From Hydractinia symbiolongicarpus (taxonomy: Eukaryota; Cnidaria; Hydrozoa; Anthoathecata; Hydractiniidae), in the NCBI RefSeq assembly GCF_029227915.1, contig NC_079878.1, positions 11,472,001 to 11,536,000 of the forward strand: a stretch of DNA of 64,000 nt, read 5' to 3'. Position 1 is the first letter of the stretch. Every line of letters starts with the position of its first letter. The notes below the pieces were generated by a model, which saw only the letters and a program-made list of their open reading frames with translations, was not told where the DNA came from and ran no database searches. Position numbers and translations under genes: made by a program. Positions 1-12,652 of this stretch are shown one piece after another.

Positions 1-610
1 GGGAATGGAGGCGGTAATTTGGTACGGAGTAGGGAGCGATACCCATAAGAGAATTTTTATACTTGCATGAGAAATGATTGCAAAAATACTGGTACTCTTC
101 AATTTGAAATGTATTTTATGTAGCGAAAAGGGTTGAAGCTTCAAAAACTTCTGATCAGTAGGCTCAAACCATTCTGAAGTCTACTTAGTTATTTAAATGC
201 AAAAAATTCCATAAAAACCTACCCTACGCAGTTTAAGCTATATTTGCACTACATCAGAAACAAAACACCATTCTTTTGTTTCTAATGAAAAGCAAATGTC
301 AATTAAGGCTATCTTCCACTTTATGGAACAGAAAAGCTTCTGAGGATAAGTACTTAAAATGTTTACATCATGTAAACGGAATTTTTTTTTTATCCGTTCT
401 GTTCTGCCCAAAGACGAATTAAGTTTAACTTTTGCGTTGTGTACGGAAGCGACAGGTAGAAAATTAGTTAGCCAACAAGTTTTTTTTCAATTCGCGAGAG
501 TTACGTGTTTTATTTCTGTATTCAAATGTGCGCAGAATTATAAAGTGGAAATTACTGGCAGAAAATTTTCTGTTCTGTTCTGTTCCCTTTGTTTACTTCT
601 ACGGAAAATT
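1..610. other. Flank of the ShKT gene, no gene seen
   Basis: From 183 onward the sequence matches 19105-19530 of unit 2. The open frame at 359-625 is antisense to the ShKT gene's 3' end and has no family signal. Bases 1-180 have no counterpart elsewhere in the window. Confidence 0.5.
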
Positions 611-1227
611 TTATTGAAGTATTAAACACCCTTTGCTTCTGCATATATAAATCTTACCACATAACCCACATGACTTTTGGCAGTCACGTTGTACGTTGGT
701 GTTGGTTTTGCAATCTTGAATGAGATATCGACAAAGCGTGGTTTTATCTTGGCAAGCTGAAAAAAAATAGAATGAATAAAACGTACGTTCTAACCATTAA
801 TACTGCCTATACACTTGAGCACTTACGCCGATATAAAGTAAGTCTTCGGACCTAAACGAAAACTTGAAAGTTCAAAACCGAAAGTACACTCATATGCAAA
901 AAGTATAAAGTTTTAAATTATCACCTTCGTAATATATCGATGTTATACAGATATATGAATTATTCTCAGTTTACATTAAAAATATATTTTCGGAATTTTG
1001 TCCCGTTTTTATTTTTTATTGTTTTGATTTTAAACCTTCTAATTTTGCAAAACTTCATGTAAACGCAATCTGTGGAAATTTCTATTATTAGTAACTTGAC
1101 TCAAGCTATAGATTTGTAGTGGGAAACACGGTGTATAAGTAGCCTACCACGCACAAACAAATACAATTTTTGTTGTATCCAGTACAAGCACCACAAAAAC
1201 GCTTAAAATTAACAAAATCATTATCAT
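611..1227 (-). CDS. Small secreted ShKT-domain peptide, unit 1
   Basis: Two-exon model on the minus strand. Exon 1 (1227-1155) starts at an ATG and encodes a strongly hydrophobic signal peptide (motif MIMILLILSVFVVLVL). The donor is T|gtgcgt in phase 1. Exon 2 (756-611) follows a run of T and CAG and keeps phase 1. It encodes one ShKT module with six cysteines in canonical spacing, opening with CQDKTTLC and closing with CQKSCGLC, then a 15-residue tail with two more cysteines and a TAA. The total is 72 aa. ShKT domains are disulfide-rich folds that in cnidarians occur as channel-blocking toxins but also in enzymes and developmental proteins, so activity cannot be read from the sequence. An alternative is that TGTG|gtaaga at 658 is a splice donor and more exons follow. 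The second copy (19530-20200) keeps the same structure, which supports the model. Confidence 0.7.
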
Positions 1228-2460
1228 AAAGAAGCTATCACTAACCAGTTGGTGTTGTAAATTGATAAAATGCTCCTTGTTTAAAGCAAAGCAAAATAAC
1301 CACCAGAAGCAACGATTTCATGTCAAAAAAAACTTAAATCTGCGAATGTTGCGTGGACTCGATCAATTTTCTTACTTAAAATTGAGCGTCAAAAGCTGTT
1401 TAAATGAACCTGTAATGAAAAATAGAATTGTTCATATCTTAGAAGCTTCTTCAAGTTTATATTTAAAATATAAAATGCTAAAACTTGAATCAGTTTGTTG
1501 CTTGGCACCTTGGTAAAACATTCTCACCAATAAAGGTAGAATCAAGCTTTTGTGACAATTTATTTATTGAATACACATGCCCTTAATTGTTAAATTAAGG
1601 GTACTTAAATTCAGTGTTTTAGGACATTTAGCCAACTTGATTTTTGTAGCATTGCTCCCAACCACTGCTAGAATGTTTTAAAATAGAAACTTTAGAAAAA
1701 TTTTATTGACTCCGTGCAACATCCAAAGGCTCACACAGTGTGCCATCTCCCCAATCTTCTTCACATGGCTTGGGTTAACCCACTGGCTATGGTAACAATA
1801 ACTTGCTCATAACTCAAGCTATGTAAGGTGAAATAGAGGAGATGGCACAATTTCTGGTCCGTTGGATGTTGCGTTGAGTTGTCTGGTAGACGCAGCCCAT
1901 AATTGGGTCTCTATAGCTCAAAATGAGCATAAAATACTTTAGGACTCCCCATCTAAGCCATGCCCCTTCCTGGAAATAATAGACAGGATATATCCCTATC
2001 TATATTAGTGAGGCTAGCCATGTAAAATATGCACATCTATCTAATGACGTAAATGATCAAAGTTGATGTGAAAATTGTTAGTCGTATAAATTGAATACTT
2101 TTTTGTATAAGGTTTTTTTCTTAATGTTTATTTAGCTTTCGCAGATGTCCACCGCTATAATAGGTTTTTCAGTACTCTATAAACATCAAAGTTAATTAAA
2201 AAGTGCATGCGTAGCTTCCTCTCCACGCACCCACTCACGCACACTATGGGAGAGAAAGTGAAAACTATCAGCTTTCTTCGCGTCTTTCATTGGCGACTGT
2301 AAACATAGCAAACATATGGCCGTAACTTTCGATAAAAAATATCAAAAAAATAAGGGAATTATGGATAAGTGATTACACATTGGTGAAAAAATAGCCTTTA
2401 AGAATAGTACTTGTTCAAGATTCCTAGCGTTGATGCTATGTATATTGCATATCACATATC
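1228..2460. other. Intergenic, no gene recognised
   Basis: Paralogous to 20201-21170 in unit 2. The 84-codon open frame at 1262-1516 is not preserved in the unit 2 copy and shows no family motif. The stretch 1700-1900 is well conserved between the units but has no coding signal I can identify. Confidence 0.5.
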
Positions 2461-2479
2461 TTTTTACGCAGGATATATT

Positions 2480-3010
2480 TTACTTAACCCGGCATCGAAA
2501 CACCGGGTTAAGCCACAAGTAACTGTGCGACGTGCCGTTGAACCCCCATTGGAGCGCTCAATTAGAGCCGCAAACTCTGCCACACATCTTGGTGGAGCAC
2601 TTTAGTGCAGGTATACAGAATGTTGTGAATCGAGTGATCGAGCACAACTTTCCTGCAAGGATAGGAAAAATAAAAACAGAGTTTGCAAACTGTTGTTATC
2701 CGGTCATAGCAAAAACAATCGATCAATATTATTCTATTTTACGGAATATGTTTCCGTGAAAGTTAAACAATCGTGACACCGCTTAGTGCAGTAAACAGTG
2801 TTGCACATCCATCTACGCATAATACCCTTTTCAATAAACTTTATTACAATCTCGGTTTAGATAAAAACATAGAAAACAGCCCGTTGTTACCCCTACCGGG
2901 CTAAAAGAAATCACTCACCAATCTGCAGAAAGTAGCCAAACTGCATTTGGCTACTTTCACTTGATTGCCAGAGGTAGCTAAATGGAAAGCTAGATAGCCA
3001 CAACCTCAAC
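2480..3010 (-). repeat. Repeat family Y (CTAG-ended, Helitron-like)
   Basis: Begins with a hairpin built on CACCGGGTTAAGCC and continues through the modules 'gagcactttagtgcaggtat', 'cccgttgttaccc' and 'gtagccaaactgcatttggc'. The same order of modules recurs at 44990-45321 and 46522-47960, with fragments near 13780-14100, 14580, 21180-21400, 34080-34300 and 34960. The small open frames at 2411-2759 fall inside this repeat and are not genes. Confidence 0.6.
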
Positions 3011-3787
3011 ATAACAATAAATAATATTGTCTGGAATAATAATCTCATAATGCAAAACTGAATAAAACCTTTAAAATAAAAGAAATAAGTAAGGTTAGCT
3101 ATATAGTGAAAAAATGAAGAAACTCCTTATCCAATAAATCGTGTTCTAAAGATTTTAAACCTTTTTCTTTCTATTTTTTACCTTGTGTGTTATTAGTTTG
3201 TCCTTTAACACGATAAGAAAAAAAGCATTCTGTTTTAATTTGTCTATAAAATGTGAATTGATTAAAAAGATAATATGTCTTATATAATTTTTAATTTCTT
3301 TTTCTGGCACATGAAACGTCTTTAAGACAGATCGAAGAAGTCATATCAACGACAGACTCATAAATTATTTTTTAACGAACTCAGCAAATAAAATTACATT
3401 ACCGCGAACATTAAGTCGAATCATCATGACACTTTTACTTGAAAATCGCAGGAAATTGCTGAGAAATTGTTAATCTAGCTAATTACTCCTTTTAACTTCT
3501 TGACTAAGTAGTTACGATAAATGAAAGATATAAAAATAAATAAAAATGATACAGCCTTTAATAACAGCAGCCTACACAATGCCAAAAAACTACAACATCG
3601 AGGGCTATCTCAGTACTTGACCAAAATAGATCTTGCAGTACCTTGTTAAAATGAAGAATTTAATGCAGTGGAAGGATTTGGGAATGCATAAGGAAGAAGT
3701 CTGGTTACACTTTACGTACTTAACAACAGCGGAAATGATTAATTTTTCTTTCTGCAAATGCTTGATTTGCAATTTCATAACTGATGG

Positions 3788-3797
3788 TATATAAAGG
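3788..3797 (+). promoter_or_regulatory. TATA box of family 1 gene
   Basis: TATATAAAGG lies 66 nt before the ATG at 3854. Upstream sequence 3150-3440 is conserved at 6790-7030 and 21420-21640, which suggests a shared promoter region. Confidence 0.6.
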
Positions 3798-3853
3798 TAT
3801 AGAAATCATATAAGTTTAAAATATACTTCGACCCTAAGTCGAGGAAGGTTAAA

Positions 3854-5183
3854 ATGGATAAGAATATATTTTTATTTAGTTTTTTAGCGTGCGCTATGAC
3901 TGCTTCAAGCTTCGTGCTTTCACGTAAGTTCTAAAGATTAGGAAATTATTAAACCATAAACCTTTTATCCTTGACACAAGAACACCGTTCTTTGTACTAT
4001 GAATTTACATGTAATCAGCATATTCATCTTTACTGTCTCTTCATCTGAAACACTGCAATCCCTTCGCATTACAGTACGAAATTGATATAATAAAAAGCTA
4101 GTAATTAAAAGTTAATTTATTTTTTCTTTGTTTTAGCGTGCTTGGTAAATAATCCGTGCTTGTTTACACTTTGTGCAGGAGGATCTCGATGTGTTCCTGA
4201 GTATCATTCCGGTAGATGTATCGGAAGATGCATTGGTAATTTTTAAATTATTTTCGCAGTTACACCGTGGGAAAACTCACGGAAGTTCGCCCGTTTTACT
4301 TATTTTTCTTGTTGTATCTTTAACATTTCGTTTCGTTACGCAGCACCAATTGATTTTGATGCACGAACAGGTAAATACGGCTATTATTATAGAGGAAATG
4401 AACGATATTGGGTGAATGTTGCTTTTCTTTTTTATAACAGACTTGCCTCCAATATTTTCTCTGCCAACAGCAACAACAATAACCACCACCACAACAACAA
4501 ACACACCACCATGTCCGAATCCTGACCATTGTTTCGGAGATCCCTGCATGTCTAAGTGGTGTCCTGTTGGTCAAAAATGTCATCCAGATTATTGCACTTG
4601 CACTGCCGAATGTAGAGGTGAATTGTTAACGAAATATATTCAGCTAGAATACAGCATGTCGTTGATTTTGTGTTGTAAAAAACAGAGAGTTTTTTTTTAC
4701 TTATTTTTAAATTTTACATTGAAAAAAGGTTACGTTTTTTTCTCTGATTTTGTCGCATTTTTTTAATCTTAACTAATAAACAACTTATTGCACTTTTTCC
4801 CGAAAAATGACCTCATACTTTCAAGTTTTTATTGTTCTCGTATAATTTACTCGCTCAAAGCTCGCGAAATATCTGAACAAGAACATAGAAAACTCAAAAA
4901 AATATTTCAGATACTTTTCTAGGTACTGTGCAATAACTACTACTTTAAAAGTTACCTTGCCAAAGGCGCTTTAAAAATCTGAAAATATAAACGTAAATAG
5001 GTTATAATAAGCGCTAAATTGGAGAGCAGAAGAGGTACAATATAAAAACTTAGAGAATAAAATTGAAAAAAAATGCCACAAAAGGAAATATTGATTTTAT
5101 ATAATTTAGAATATATGGGTTTAGATCACAAATAATAAGAACTTTGAATTTGTTTTTTTTATTTAGGTATAACTGCTCATTGA
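3854..5183 (+). CDS. Secreted two-module cysteine-rich peptide, family 1, unit 1
   Basis: Four exons: 3854-3923, 4137-4235, 4441-4617 and 5167-5183, giving 120 aa. The first three junctions keep phase 1 with GT-AG borders. Exon 1 encodes a signal peptide (MDKNIFLFSFLACAMTASSF). Exon 2 encodes a six-cysteine module containing NNPCLFTLC and GRCIGRC. Exon 3 encodes a Thr-rich linker and an eight-cysteine module with spacing C-x5-C-x4-C-x4-C-x5-C-x4-C-x-C-x3-C, ending in CTCTAEC. Exon 4 adds only a few residues. I do not recognise the family: the spacing is neither ShKT nor EGF. The signal peptide and dense cysteines imply a secreted disulfide-stabilised peptide; any defence or venom role is inference. 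Compared with the unit 2 copy, exon 3 has lost two bases just before the donor, which changes the last residues only. Confidence 0.65.
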
Positions 5184-7490
5184 TGGTGAGGGAGCAATGC
5201 ATCTTCAAGTGAAATTGGAATCTTTCTACCAAACAACACTTTTATAACATTTTTTTTGCACGATGTAACAATAAACCAATATGAAAAGTTAATAGATTTT
5301 TAGTTTTTTCTTATCAGAATAACGTTTATAAGCATATTTAGGAGAAGAAAAAACATATGCTATGCATGATTGTTAGGCCCAGCTGGGCAGATATTTCTGC
5401 GTTATATAAAAGTCATATTTGAGAAACTTTGTATTATAAATCTCAATTTTATCCCAGAAAAGGCATTGTTACAATAAAAGATGTGCTTTCTACTTAATTC
5501 TAACTGCTTTTTATAAGGATAAGTTAATTGCAGAGTATCGTTTTTCAAAATAAGCATAATTTTAAGTTTAAAAAATCAAAGTTTAACAAACATATCCGAG
5601 CCTATTTATTTATTAATTTTATTTATTATCTTTTAATCGGAACCCATATAAAAAATATGGTTCTTCTTCCTAAAAAATAGAAATAAAAAATCAAAATTTA
5701 TTAGTATATAATATAAAAATACAATTCTAAAATAACCATAAACTTAAAATCACGGGGTAAAATTGTGTCGCATTAATGCACAGGGAAAAGGAAATAAGAA
5801 AGATGGTCACATAAGAAAAAAAAGGTGTGGGCACAAAAAACAAAAAAAATGCGAAAAACTATTGACACAAAGAATTAAAAGAGCCAATATAATAAGCCAG
5901 ATTAAAATTATGTCCCAAGAATCTCGTTTTAGAATCTATAGAAAAATGTTTGCAGCTTTGCGTTTTCCGAAGGTTTTTAGGAAGTGCATCAAATATTCTC
6001 GCTTGACCTTCAAACATTTTGCTTTCCCCAAAGCTAACAGTGGGTTCTCGATAGGATGATAGCAAATTTCTTCTAGGCTTGTGAAATTCAACCTTTAAGT
6101 TGACTGGATATTCTGCGTCGAATTTTGATTCTTATGCGTATTAAAAACCGTGGCAGTCAAAACCACAAAGTTGGTGGATTTAAAAAAAGATAGGAACGAA
6201 GTAGATTTATGTTAAGGTAAACATAATTAAAAAGAAAAGGAAGCTAGCTACAATCGCGGTAAAAATATATTCAAACAAGACTGCAAATTTAGGCATTTTG
6301 AACTTGTAAAAGTTGGCTTATAAGTGTATGCTCAAAGTGAATTATTTTAAAATGTAAATGCGTTACAGAATGCGACTTTCAGATCTAAACCAATATCAAA
6401 TATTCATGAAAAACTAGATATTTAGATATAAAAAGTTCAATAAAGTAATTCAAAATGGCCTTGATGTCAAATATTGGCCTCTTCACATAAATGCATTACG
6501 ATTGGGTACAATCTCATTTTAACCTGACTGAACAAGTGCAAATCGCAAATATGCAATAAACAGATGAAAGGATGAAAGTTTATCCATGTGTCCAACCATT
6601 TGTTTCGTTTCTTTACCATCAGTACTTAAGAATTCAGATGGACAAAAACATTGGTATAAACATAAAGTGATTAAAAGATAATAAAGAGACTAAAGTGAAA
6701 ATGAAATTAACATTATCGTTAACATGAATGCCTTAGGGAAAACATAAATTAGACGAAGATAGACGAAGAAACTTCTCTATCGAATAAATCGTATTTTAAA
6801 CATTTTAAACCGTTTTTTTTTCTTTTTTTACCTTGTGTGTTGTTAGTTTGCCCTCTATATGAAAAGAAAAAAGGATTCTTTTTTCAATTTGTGTATAAAA
6901 TGCAAATTAAATTAGAAAGACAAGAAGATTGCTGTTTTATATAATTTTTAACTTCCCTTATTGGCACATGGAATGTCTTTAAGTTAGTCATATCAACGAC
7001 ACACTCATGAAAGAGTCGAGTCATCATGACAAATTATTCTTATGTTACTTGTAAATCACAGGAAATTGTTTAGAAATTGTTAAAGTAATTACTCGTCTTA
7101 ACTCTTCACCAAGTAGTCACGAAAAATTAAAATTATAAAATAAATAAGAATGATACAGCCTTTAATAACAGCAGTTTACATAACTCTAGTAAAACTGTAA
7201 AAATGAGGCTCGCCTTAGTATTTAATTAAAATTAGTTCTTTCCAGTACTTCAATAAAATAAAGAATTTAAAGCAGGGATTGCGTGGGACTGCGTGAAGAA
7301 AAATCTGGAGACACTCTATGGCTTCCGCTAATGGAAGCTGTTACACTGGATTCTTCTAGTTTTAACGACAGCAGAAATCATTAAATCTTTCTCTGCAAAT
7401 GCTTAATTTGCAATTTTATAATTAATGGTAAATAAAGGTGTAGAAATCATATAAGTTTAAAATATACTTCAACTCAGAGTTGAGGAAGGG
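5184..7490. other. Intergenic between family 1 copies, no gene seen
   Basis: Holds the 3' flank of the gene at 3854-5183 (matches 28678-29100) and the promoter region of the broken copy at 7495. The open frame at 5763-6059 is lysine-rich, AT-driven and lacks an ATG start. Positions 6470-6530 are the uninterrupted paralogue of the site where the Helitron-like element at 8469-9860 inserted. Confidence 0.55.
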
Positions 7491-7494
7491 TGAA

Positions 7495-7729
7495 ATGGAT
7501 AATAATTTATTTTTATTAACCTCGCCAAAAGCGCTTTAAGAAGCTAAAAATATAAAAATTAGTAGACAATCATAAGCGCTAAATTGGAGCGTAAAAGAGG
7601 TACAGAAAATAAATTGGAGAAAGGAATTTAATAGAAATGCCACAAAAGAAGATACTGTGTATAATTTAAAACATACGGGTTGAGATAGCAAATAATAAGA
7701 ACTTTTAATTTTTTTTTACTTAGGTATAA
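7495..7729 (+). pseudogene. Truncated family 1 cysteine-rich peptide gene
   Basis: The ATG and first eight codons match exon 1 of the family 1 genes. At about 7518 the sequence jumps to the segment that lies downstream of exon 3 in the other copies (compare 4954-5000 and 28470-28520). Exons 2 and 3 and the first two introns are therefore deleted. The tiny last exon (acceptor TTAG at about 7723, then GTATAA) is still recognisable. The fused reading frame stops after 14 codons. Confidence 0.7.
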
Positions 7730-8468
7730 CTGTTCATTGATGGCGAGGGAGAAATGCATTTTCAAGTGAAAATTCATTTATAAAGGAATTTTTACCATTA
7801 TAATATGTTTTTTTCACGTTATAACGATAAATCATTTTAAAGATAAATACATTTTTGACAAAAGATGTTTTTTCTTAGTAGAATAACGTTTATAAAGCAT
7901 ATTCAGGTTAGCACTTACTAAAACAAAAAGATACATATGTTATGCATGATGGTGATGCCCAGGCAAATATCTATTTCTGCGTTATTTAAAAGTCATATTT
8001 GAGAACCTTTTTTTTATGAAAATGGGCATTTTTTTCCAAGAAAGTAATTTGTTAACATAAAAGATGTGTTTTTTACTTAATTGTAAGTGCTTTTTCTTAC
8101 GGCAAATTAATTGCAAACTATCGTTTTTCAAAATAAGCATATTTTTAAGTTTTTAAAAAAAAGTTTAGCAAGCATACTTCACGATTCATATGCATATAAT
8201 AAAACGTGGCAGTCAAAACCAGAAAGTGAGTGAATTTCAAAAAGATAAGAAACGAAGTTAATTTATGTCAAGCTAAGCATAATTAAAAAGAAAGGAAAGC
8301 TAGGTACGACTCCGATAAAAAATTATTCAGACAATTTAGGCATTTTGAACTTGCAAAAGTCACGTTAGAGAATGCGACTTTCAGATTTTAAACTGAAACA
8401 AAATATTTTTGAAAAACAAGATATTTAGATAAGAAAGTTCAAAAAATTTATTGGCCTCTTCATTTAAA

Positions 8469-9860
8469 TCTCTTCTAATAATATGAAGTGTATGTGACGA
8501 TCATGGTGGATATCATCATTTTCCATTGATGTTGCCAAATTTTCTTTTGAAGATGCCGAAAAAAAGTGTGTCTCAAATTTTAGAATTTTTGACGTAACAG
8601 TGCGACGTCAATAACCATACTTTAGCGTCAATATCCTATATGTTGAATTAATGAAACCATTACAGTGCACCTAAAACTTTGAGGCCAAATAATTTGGAAA
8701 CGAAGTGGTGACGGCAAGGATTTTTCACCACGTCGGTAACTAGGGAACACCTAAGACCAATTTAGGCAAGTTTCTCAAACCTGGGTTTCAAAATCTCTTT
8801 CGGAATGCACGGGTTTATGACGTCATCAAAAAATCTTTCAAACTCAATATATCCGTAACCGTTTGTCAAAATTACATGATCCTTTACGTTTTCTTGATCA
8901 GCGTTTCAAGATCTATACCATGAAGACATTAGGTATACAAATTTCTAAAACATTTTTTTACAATTTTGACAGGTCATTGCTGACGTCAGCAAAATTTTGA
9001 AGCCCTTGTATCTCATTAACCGCTCATCAAAAGCACATGATCAGCAGTTTAAGCTCTGCACAATACAGGCAACGTGAAAACAATATTCTAATAATTTTTT
9101 GTGGATGGGTTGCTGATGTCATTAAAATTGAAATAACGCTTCTTTTTCATTTTTATTCTGCCTGAGTTGATTTCTCCACGGCTTACGCTAAGTGTGTCTG
9201 TGTCTGTAACAGGCAAAGTGGATGTATTCATTTTCCTTTGGTGTAATTGAAAAAAAGTTATGTCTTAAATGTAAAATTCTCTGATGTTACGGCGCGACGT
9301 CAATATAACTACTTTATCCTCAATATCTTAACTTATATTAATGAAGCCATTACAATGCACTTAAAACTTTAAGGGTAAAAAACTTGGAAAGGAGGTAGTG
9401 ACGCCAATGTTTTTTCACAGCTTTGGTAGGTAGAGACCACCTGGGAGCAATTTGAGTAAGTTTCCCAAACCTGGGTCACTGAATTTGTTACGAAATGAAA
9501 GGGTTGATCATCAAATACCTTTAAACATTCATGTCTCTGCAACTGTTTGTCAAAAGTACATGATCCTATACGTTTTCTTGATCAGCGTTTCAAGAACTAT
9601 ACGGTAAAGTAACAGGTGTACAAATTTCTGAAAAAACATTTTTAAGATTAAACGGGCCATTGCTGAAGTCATCAAAAGCACATGATCATATACATTTTTT
9701 TGATCAGCAGTTTGAGCTCTACACAGTAGAGGCAACATGAAAACGAGGTGGTAATATTTTTTTTTGTGAATGGGTTACTGACGTCATCAAAATTCATATG
9801 ACGTTTCTTTTTCATTTTTATCCTGCCTCAGTGGATCTTTCCACGGGCCTTATCGACTAG
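8469..9860 (+). mobile_element. Helitron-like non-autonomous element, family X, dimer
   Basis: Begins TCTCTTCTAATAATATG after an A and ends with a short GC hairpin, then TTATCGACTAG, before a T. This fits the Helitron rules (5' TC, 3' hairpin, CTRR end, insertion between A and T, no target duplication). Around 9160-9200 a 3' end (gatttctccacggcttacgc) abuts a new 5' portion (tctgtaacaggcaaagtgg), so two copies lie head to tail. No Rep or helicase is encoded. The paralogous empty site is at 6491/6492. Confidence 0.75.
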
Positions 9861-12576
9861 TATGTTATAATTCGGTGGAACCTCATTTTATACTGAGCAA
9901 CTGAACTGGTCATAAACTTTCTGGAGGTTCTAAATTGTGTACTTTAAGGGCAAAATTTGGGATTTTACCTATATTTAACGCCCCTTCAAAATTACAGACA
10001 AATCTTGATCCACGTAAGCTTTTTCCAAAATTTTTATTTTTATGGTTTACAAAATAGGGTTAAAATGTAGCTACTATATCTTTAATTCTTTTTCTTTACG
10101 ATAATAGTTATATCAACTTTATCAATAGCTTTTGGTCTAGATGAGGTATGGGCTAAAAAATTTCTGACTTAAATATATTTACTATTAAGAGAAGCATTTG
10201 CTCATTCTTGAATTCACTGGCAGTTGTAAAATTACCCCCTAAAGAAAATACCCCACACACCCCCTGAAATAGGGTTTATTATGCGCATTCTAAAACGGGC
10301 GTACGTTAAAAGTATGATCCTGGATGCCGGGAGAGGGTTGGACTTAGGACCTGGGACGTGTTTTTCAATTTGTATTCCTACTTTCCAATAGAGGATTCGG
10401 AGTATCATATGTAGAGAAAGGATGTTTTGCGGGTAAGGGATGACCTACAAAACAAGGGCTTGATACTGCTTTCTACTCGGTTAGTAAAATTGATCTATGA
10501 TATAATCAAAGCCAATCCACCGGGCGTTAGCGGTTGGTCATTGTGACGGGTCTACTTATGACGAAGAGAAAGGTAAGACCAGGCGTTCCATTAGAAGTAT
10601 GCGTCTATTACAGCTATTCTTAGACGGACTGCCACTTCGACATATCTTCTTAAATGGAACACAAAGCTTTTTAAATATATTTTACTATATTCAAGTGACG
10701 ACTTTGGTTGAAAACTTAAATGGTTAGCGTATTCAATTTAACATCATTCAATCAAAGAAAGCTTGATATCAAGTTTTTCTTAACTTTAAACTTAAAGTCC
10801 AGGCTACAGAAAGCCAACAGTTATCACCTGGATAGAATTACAGAAGGAAATAAGTACAAAAGAAACATTAAAGTTTACAGAAAAAGCATCAAAACTATAG
10901 ACAGAGTAGTTTAACAAAAAAAGAAAAAATAGTCAGGAGACAGGTGATTTTCTTACCCTCGGGGAAATGGTAGAATAGCCATAGTTAACTAGGCTAACAC
11001 AAGAAAGAATAGTGCGCTGAAAGTGTCAAAAAGAATTCCTTGCATTGAAAGACAAATATGGTAGTATAAAAAATAAGTCCAGATTGACTATTGCATATAT
11101 ATTTGGATGGCTATGTTAATCCACCCTTTTTTATGTCCAGAATTAGCTTAACACGACTTTCGTATTGCAATGCCATCTGCCATTGTTTGTTCTTTAACGA
11201 ATTTGGTAAAAATTTCGTCATTTTTACCTTCATGCAAATTCTTTGTACTGCAATTTTTTTTTCTGCAATATTTTTTTAGGAATAACCTAAAATTTGGACA
11301 AAGAAAGCCTTTACTTGCCTTCTCTCTTTACCATATTTACATTTGCACCATTCTGGTTTTTGTAATATTTTAAATTAGTAAAGTTGTTCTGAGTTATAGG
11401 TCTCGGGACTTACTCTCTAGGGTGTTTGGATCCCAGGTTCTATACATTATTTTGTACATTTTCCTTTTACAAATCGTAAAATATTTAGACCTAATTAGGA
11501 AATTAGAATTTGATTTATTATAGTATCTTTAAAGTATTAAAATAACTCTGTTATGGCGATAATTCGCCATAAGTTGGGCTGTGGCTGCTAACTGAGAAAA
11601 AAAGGAAAGGAAAAAAATGAGTAAAGAAACAAAAGAATTCAATGAATATTTTCATTCTCTTAATCTGATGAACTGAAGAACAGGCCCATCTTTTAATAAA
11701 ACTGACACGTTTAACCAAATAATTAAAAATGAATCAACTGTTGCTGTTTACATGGTCATTTTTTTCATCCTAAGTTTAAAATTGACAGTTTAAACTGATC
11801 GTGTAATTTAAACTTTAGGCGGATTTCAAAAAAGGCTTAAAACACACTTGCTGCTACAAGTATGCATCGGGGCATTGTAAATAAAAGCGAAAAATCTGAA
11901 GTAATGCATTCCTATTTTTAAGTTATTAATTCCTGGGCACCACCATGAAAAATTACCAATTGCCTAAGCCATCAATTTTGCTTCATTTGGTCTACATAAT
12001 ATGAACTTAACGCAACTTTTAACTTGAAACTTCTCTCACTGACTTCTTAAACGCCAAGCGATACAGATCAACAATCCATCATGATACAGCAATAAAATGA
12101 ATTATTTGCGCTACCGAAGCAAAAAAGATTACATTTCCGCCAACGAGGAACGGACATCATCATGAGAAATGTGTTTTTTCAGCTTAGTTGCAAATTGCAC
12201 GTTGTTTTAAACTATTAAAAGATAATTAGTGCTCCTGACTTAGTTATTAGCTGCCACCCCATATAAAATAAGATTTATAAATTAATAAAAGCAAGTTGAA
12301 AAACTGTAACAGTGGGGTTATATATCATGAATTTGGTATATTTTATGTTAATAATGCCATATTTGCAACAATTTACAACAAGTTATTTTTCTTGTCATCT
12401 GTCTACGTCAGTATCTTGACAAAATGCAAAATTAAATGCAGTGCGTGGAGGTATTATTGGAATGACGAGTAACACATGGTATCATGTTTCTCATTGTCAT
12501 ACAAACCTAATAGCTAGCGAAAATGCTTAAGTAATTTGCTTCTAATGGTTATTTACTTTACTGTCTGTGACTGATG
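9861..12576. other. Intergenic; holds Helitron empty site, no gene seen
   Basis: 9861-9920 continues the family 1 sub-block (compare 6492-6540). From 10975 the sequence matches unit 2 at 29105. Around 11276-11285 lies the uninterrupted target of the Helitron trimer found in unit 2. The conserved 12100-12530 stretch matches 32370-32790 and is probably the family 2 promoter region. Small open frames here have no protein features. Confidence 0.5.
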
Positions 12577-12588
12577 TATATAAAAAGG
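12577..12588 (+). promoter_or_regulatory. TATA box of family 2 copy A
   Basis: TATATAAAAAGG lies about 65 nt before the ATG at 12653. The functional-looking copy B has TATATAAAGAGG at the same relative place. Confidence 0.55.
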
Positions 12589-12652
12589 TCTCACCATCTT
12601 TAAATGTCAAATTGTGCTACATCTTAGCTATATCTGAAGAAAAAAAGTCAGT

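Noticed and set aside
2411-2759. Two overlapping frames of 64 and 75 codons
   Set aside because: They lie within repeat family Y and are not preserved in its other copies.
4416-4766. 116-codon frame as a stand-alone gene
   Set aside because: It contains exon 3 of the family 1 gene but runs past the splice donor into the intron; the spliced model is supported by the paralogue.
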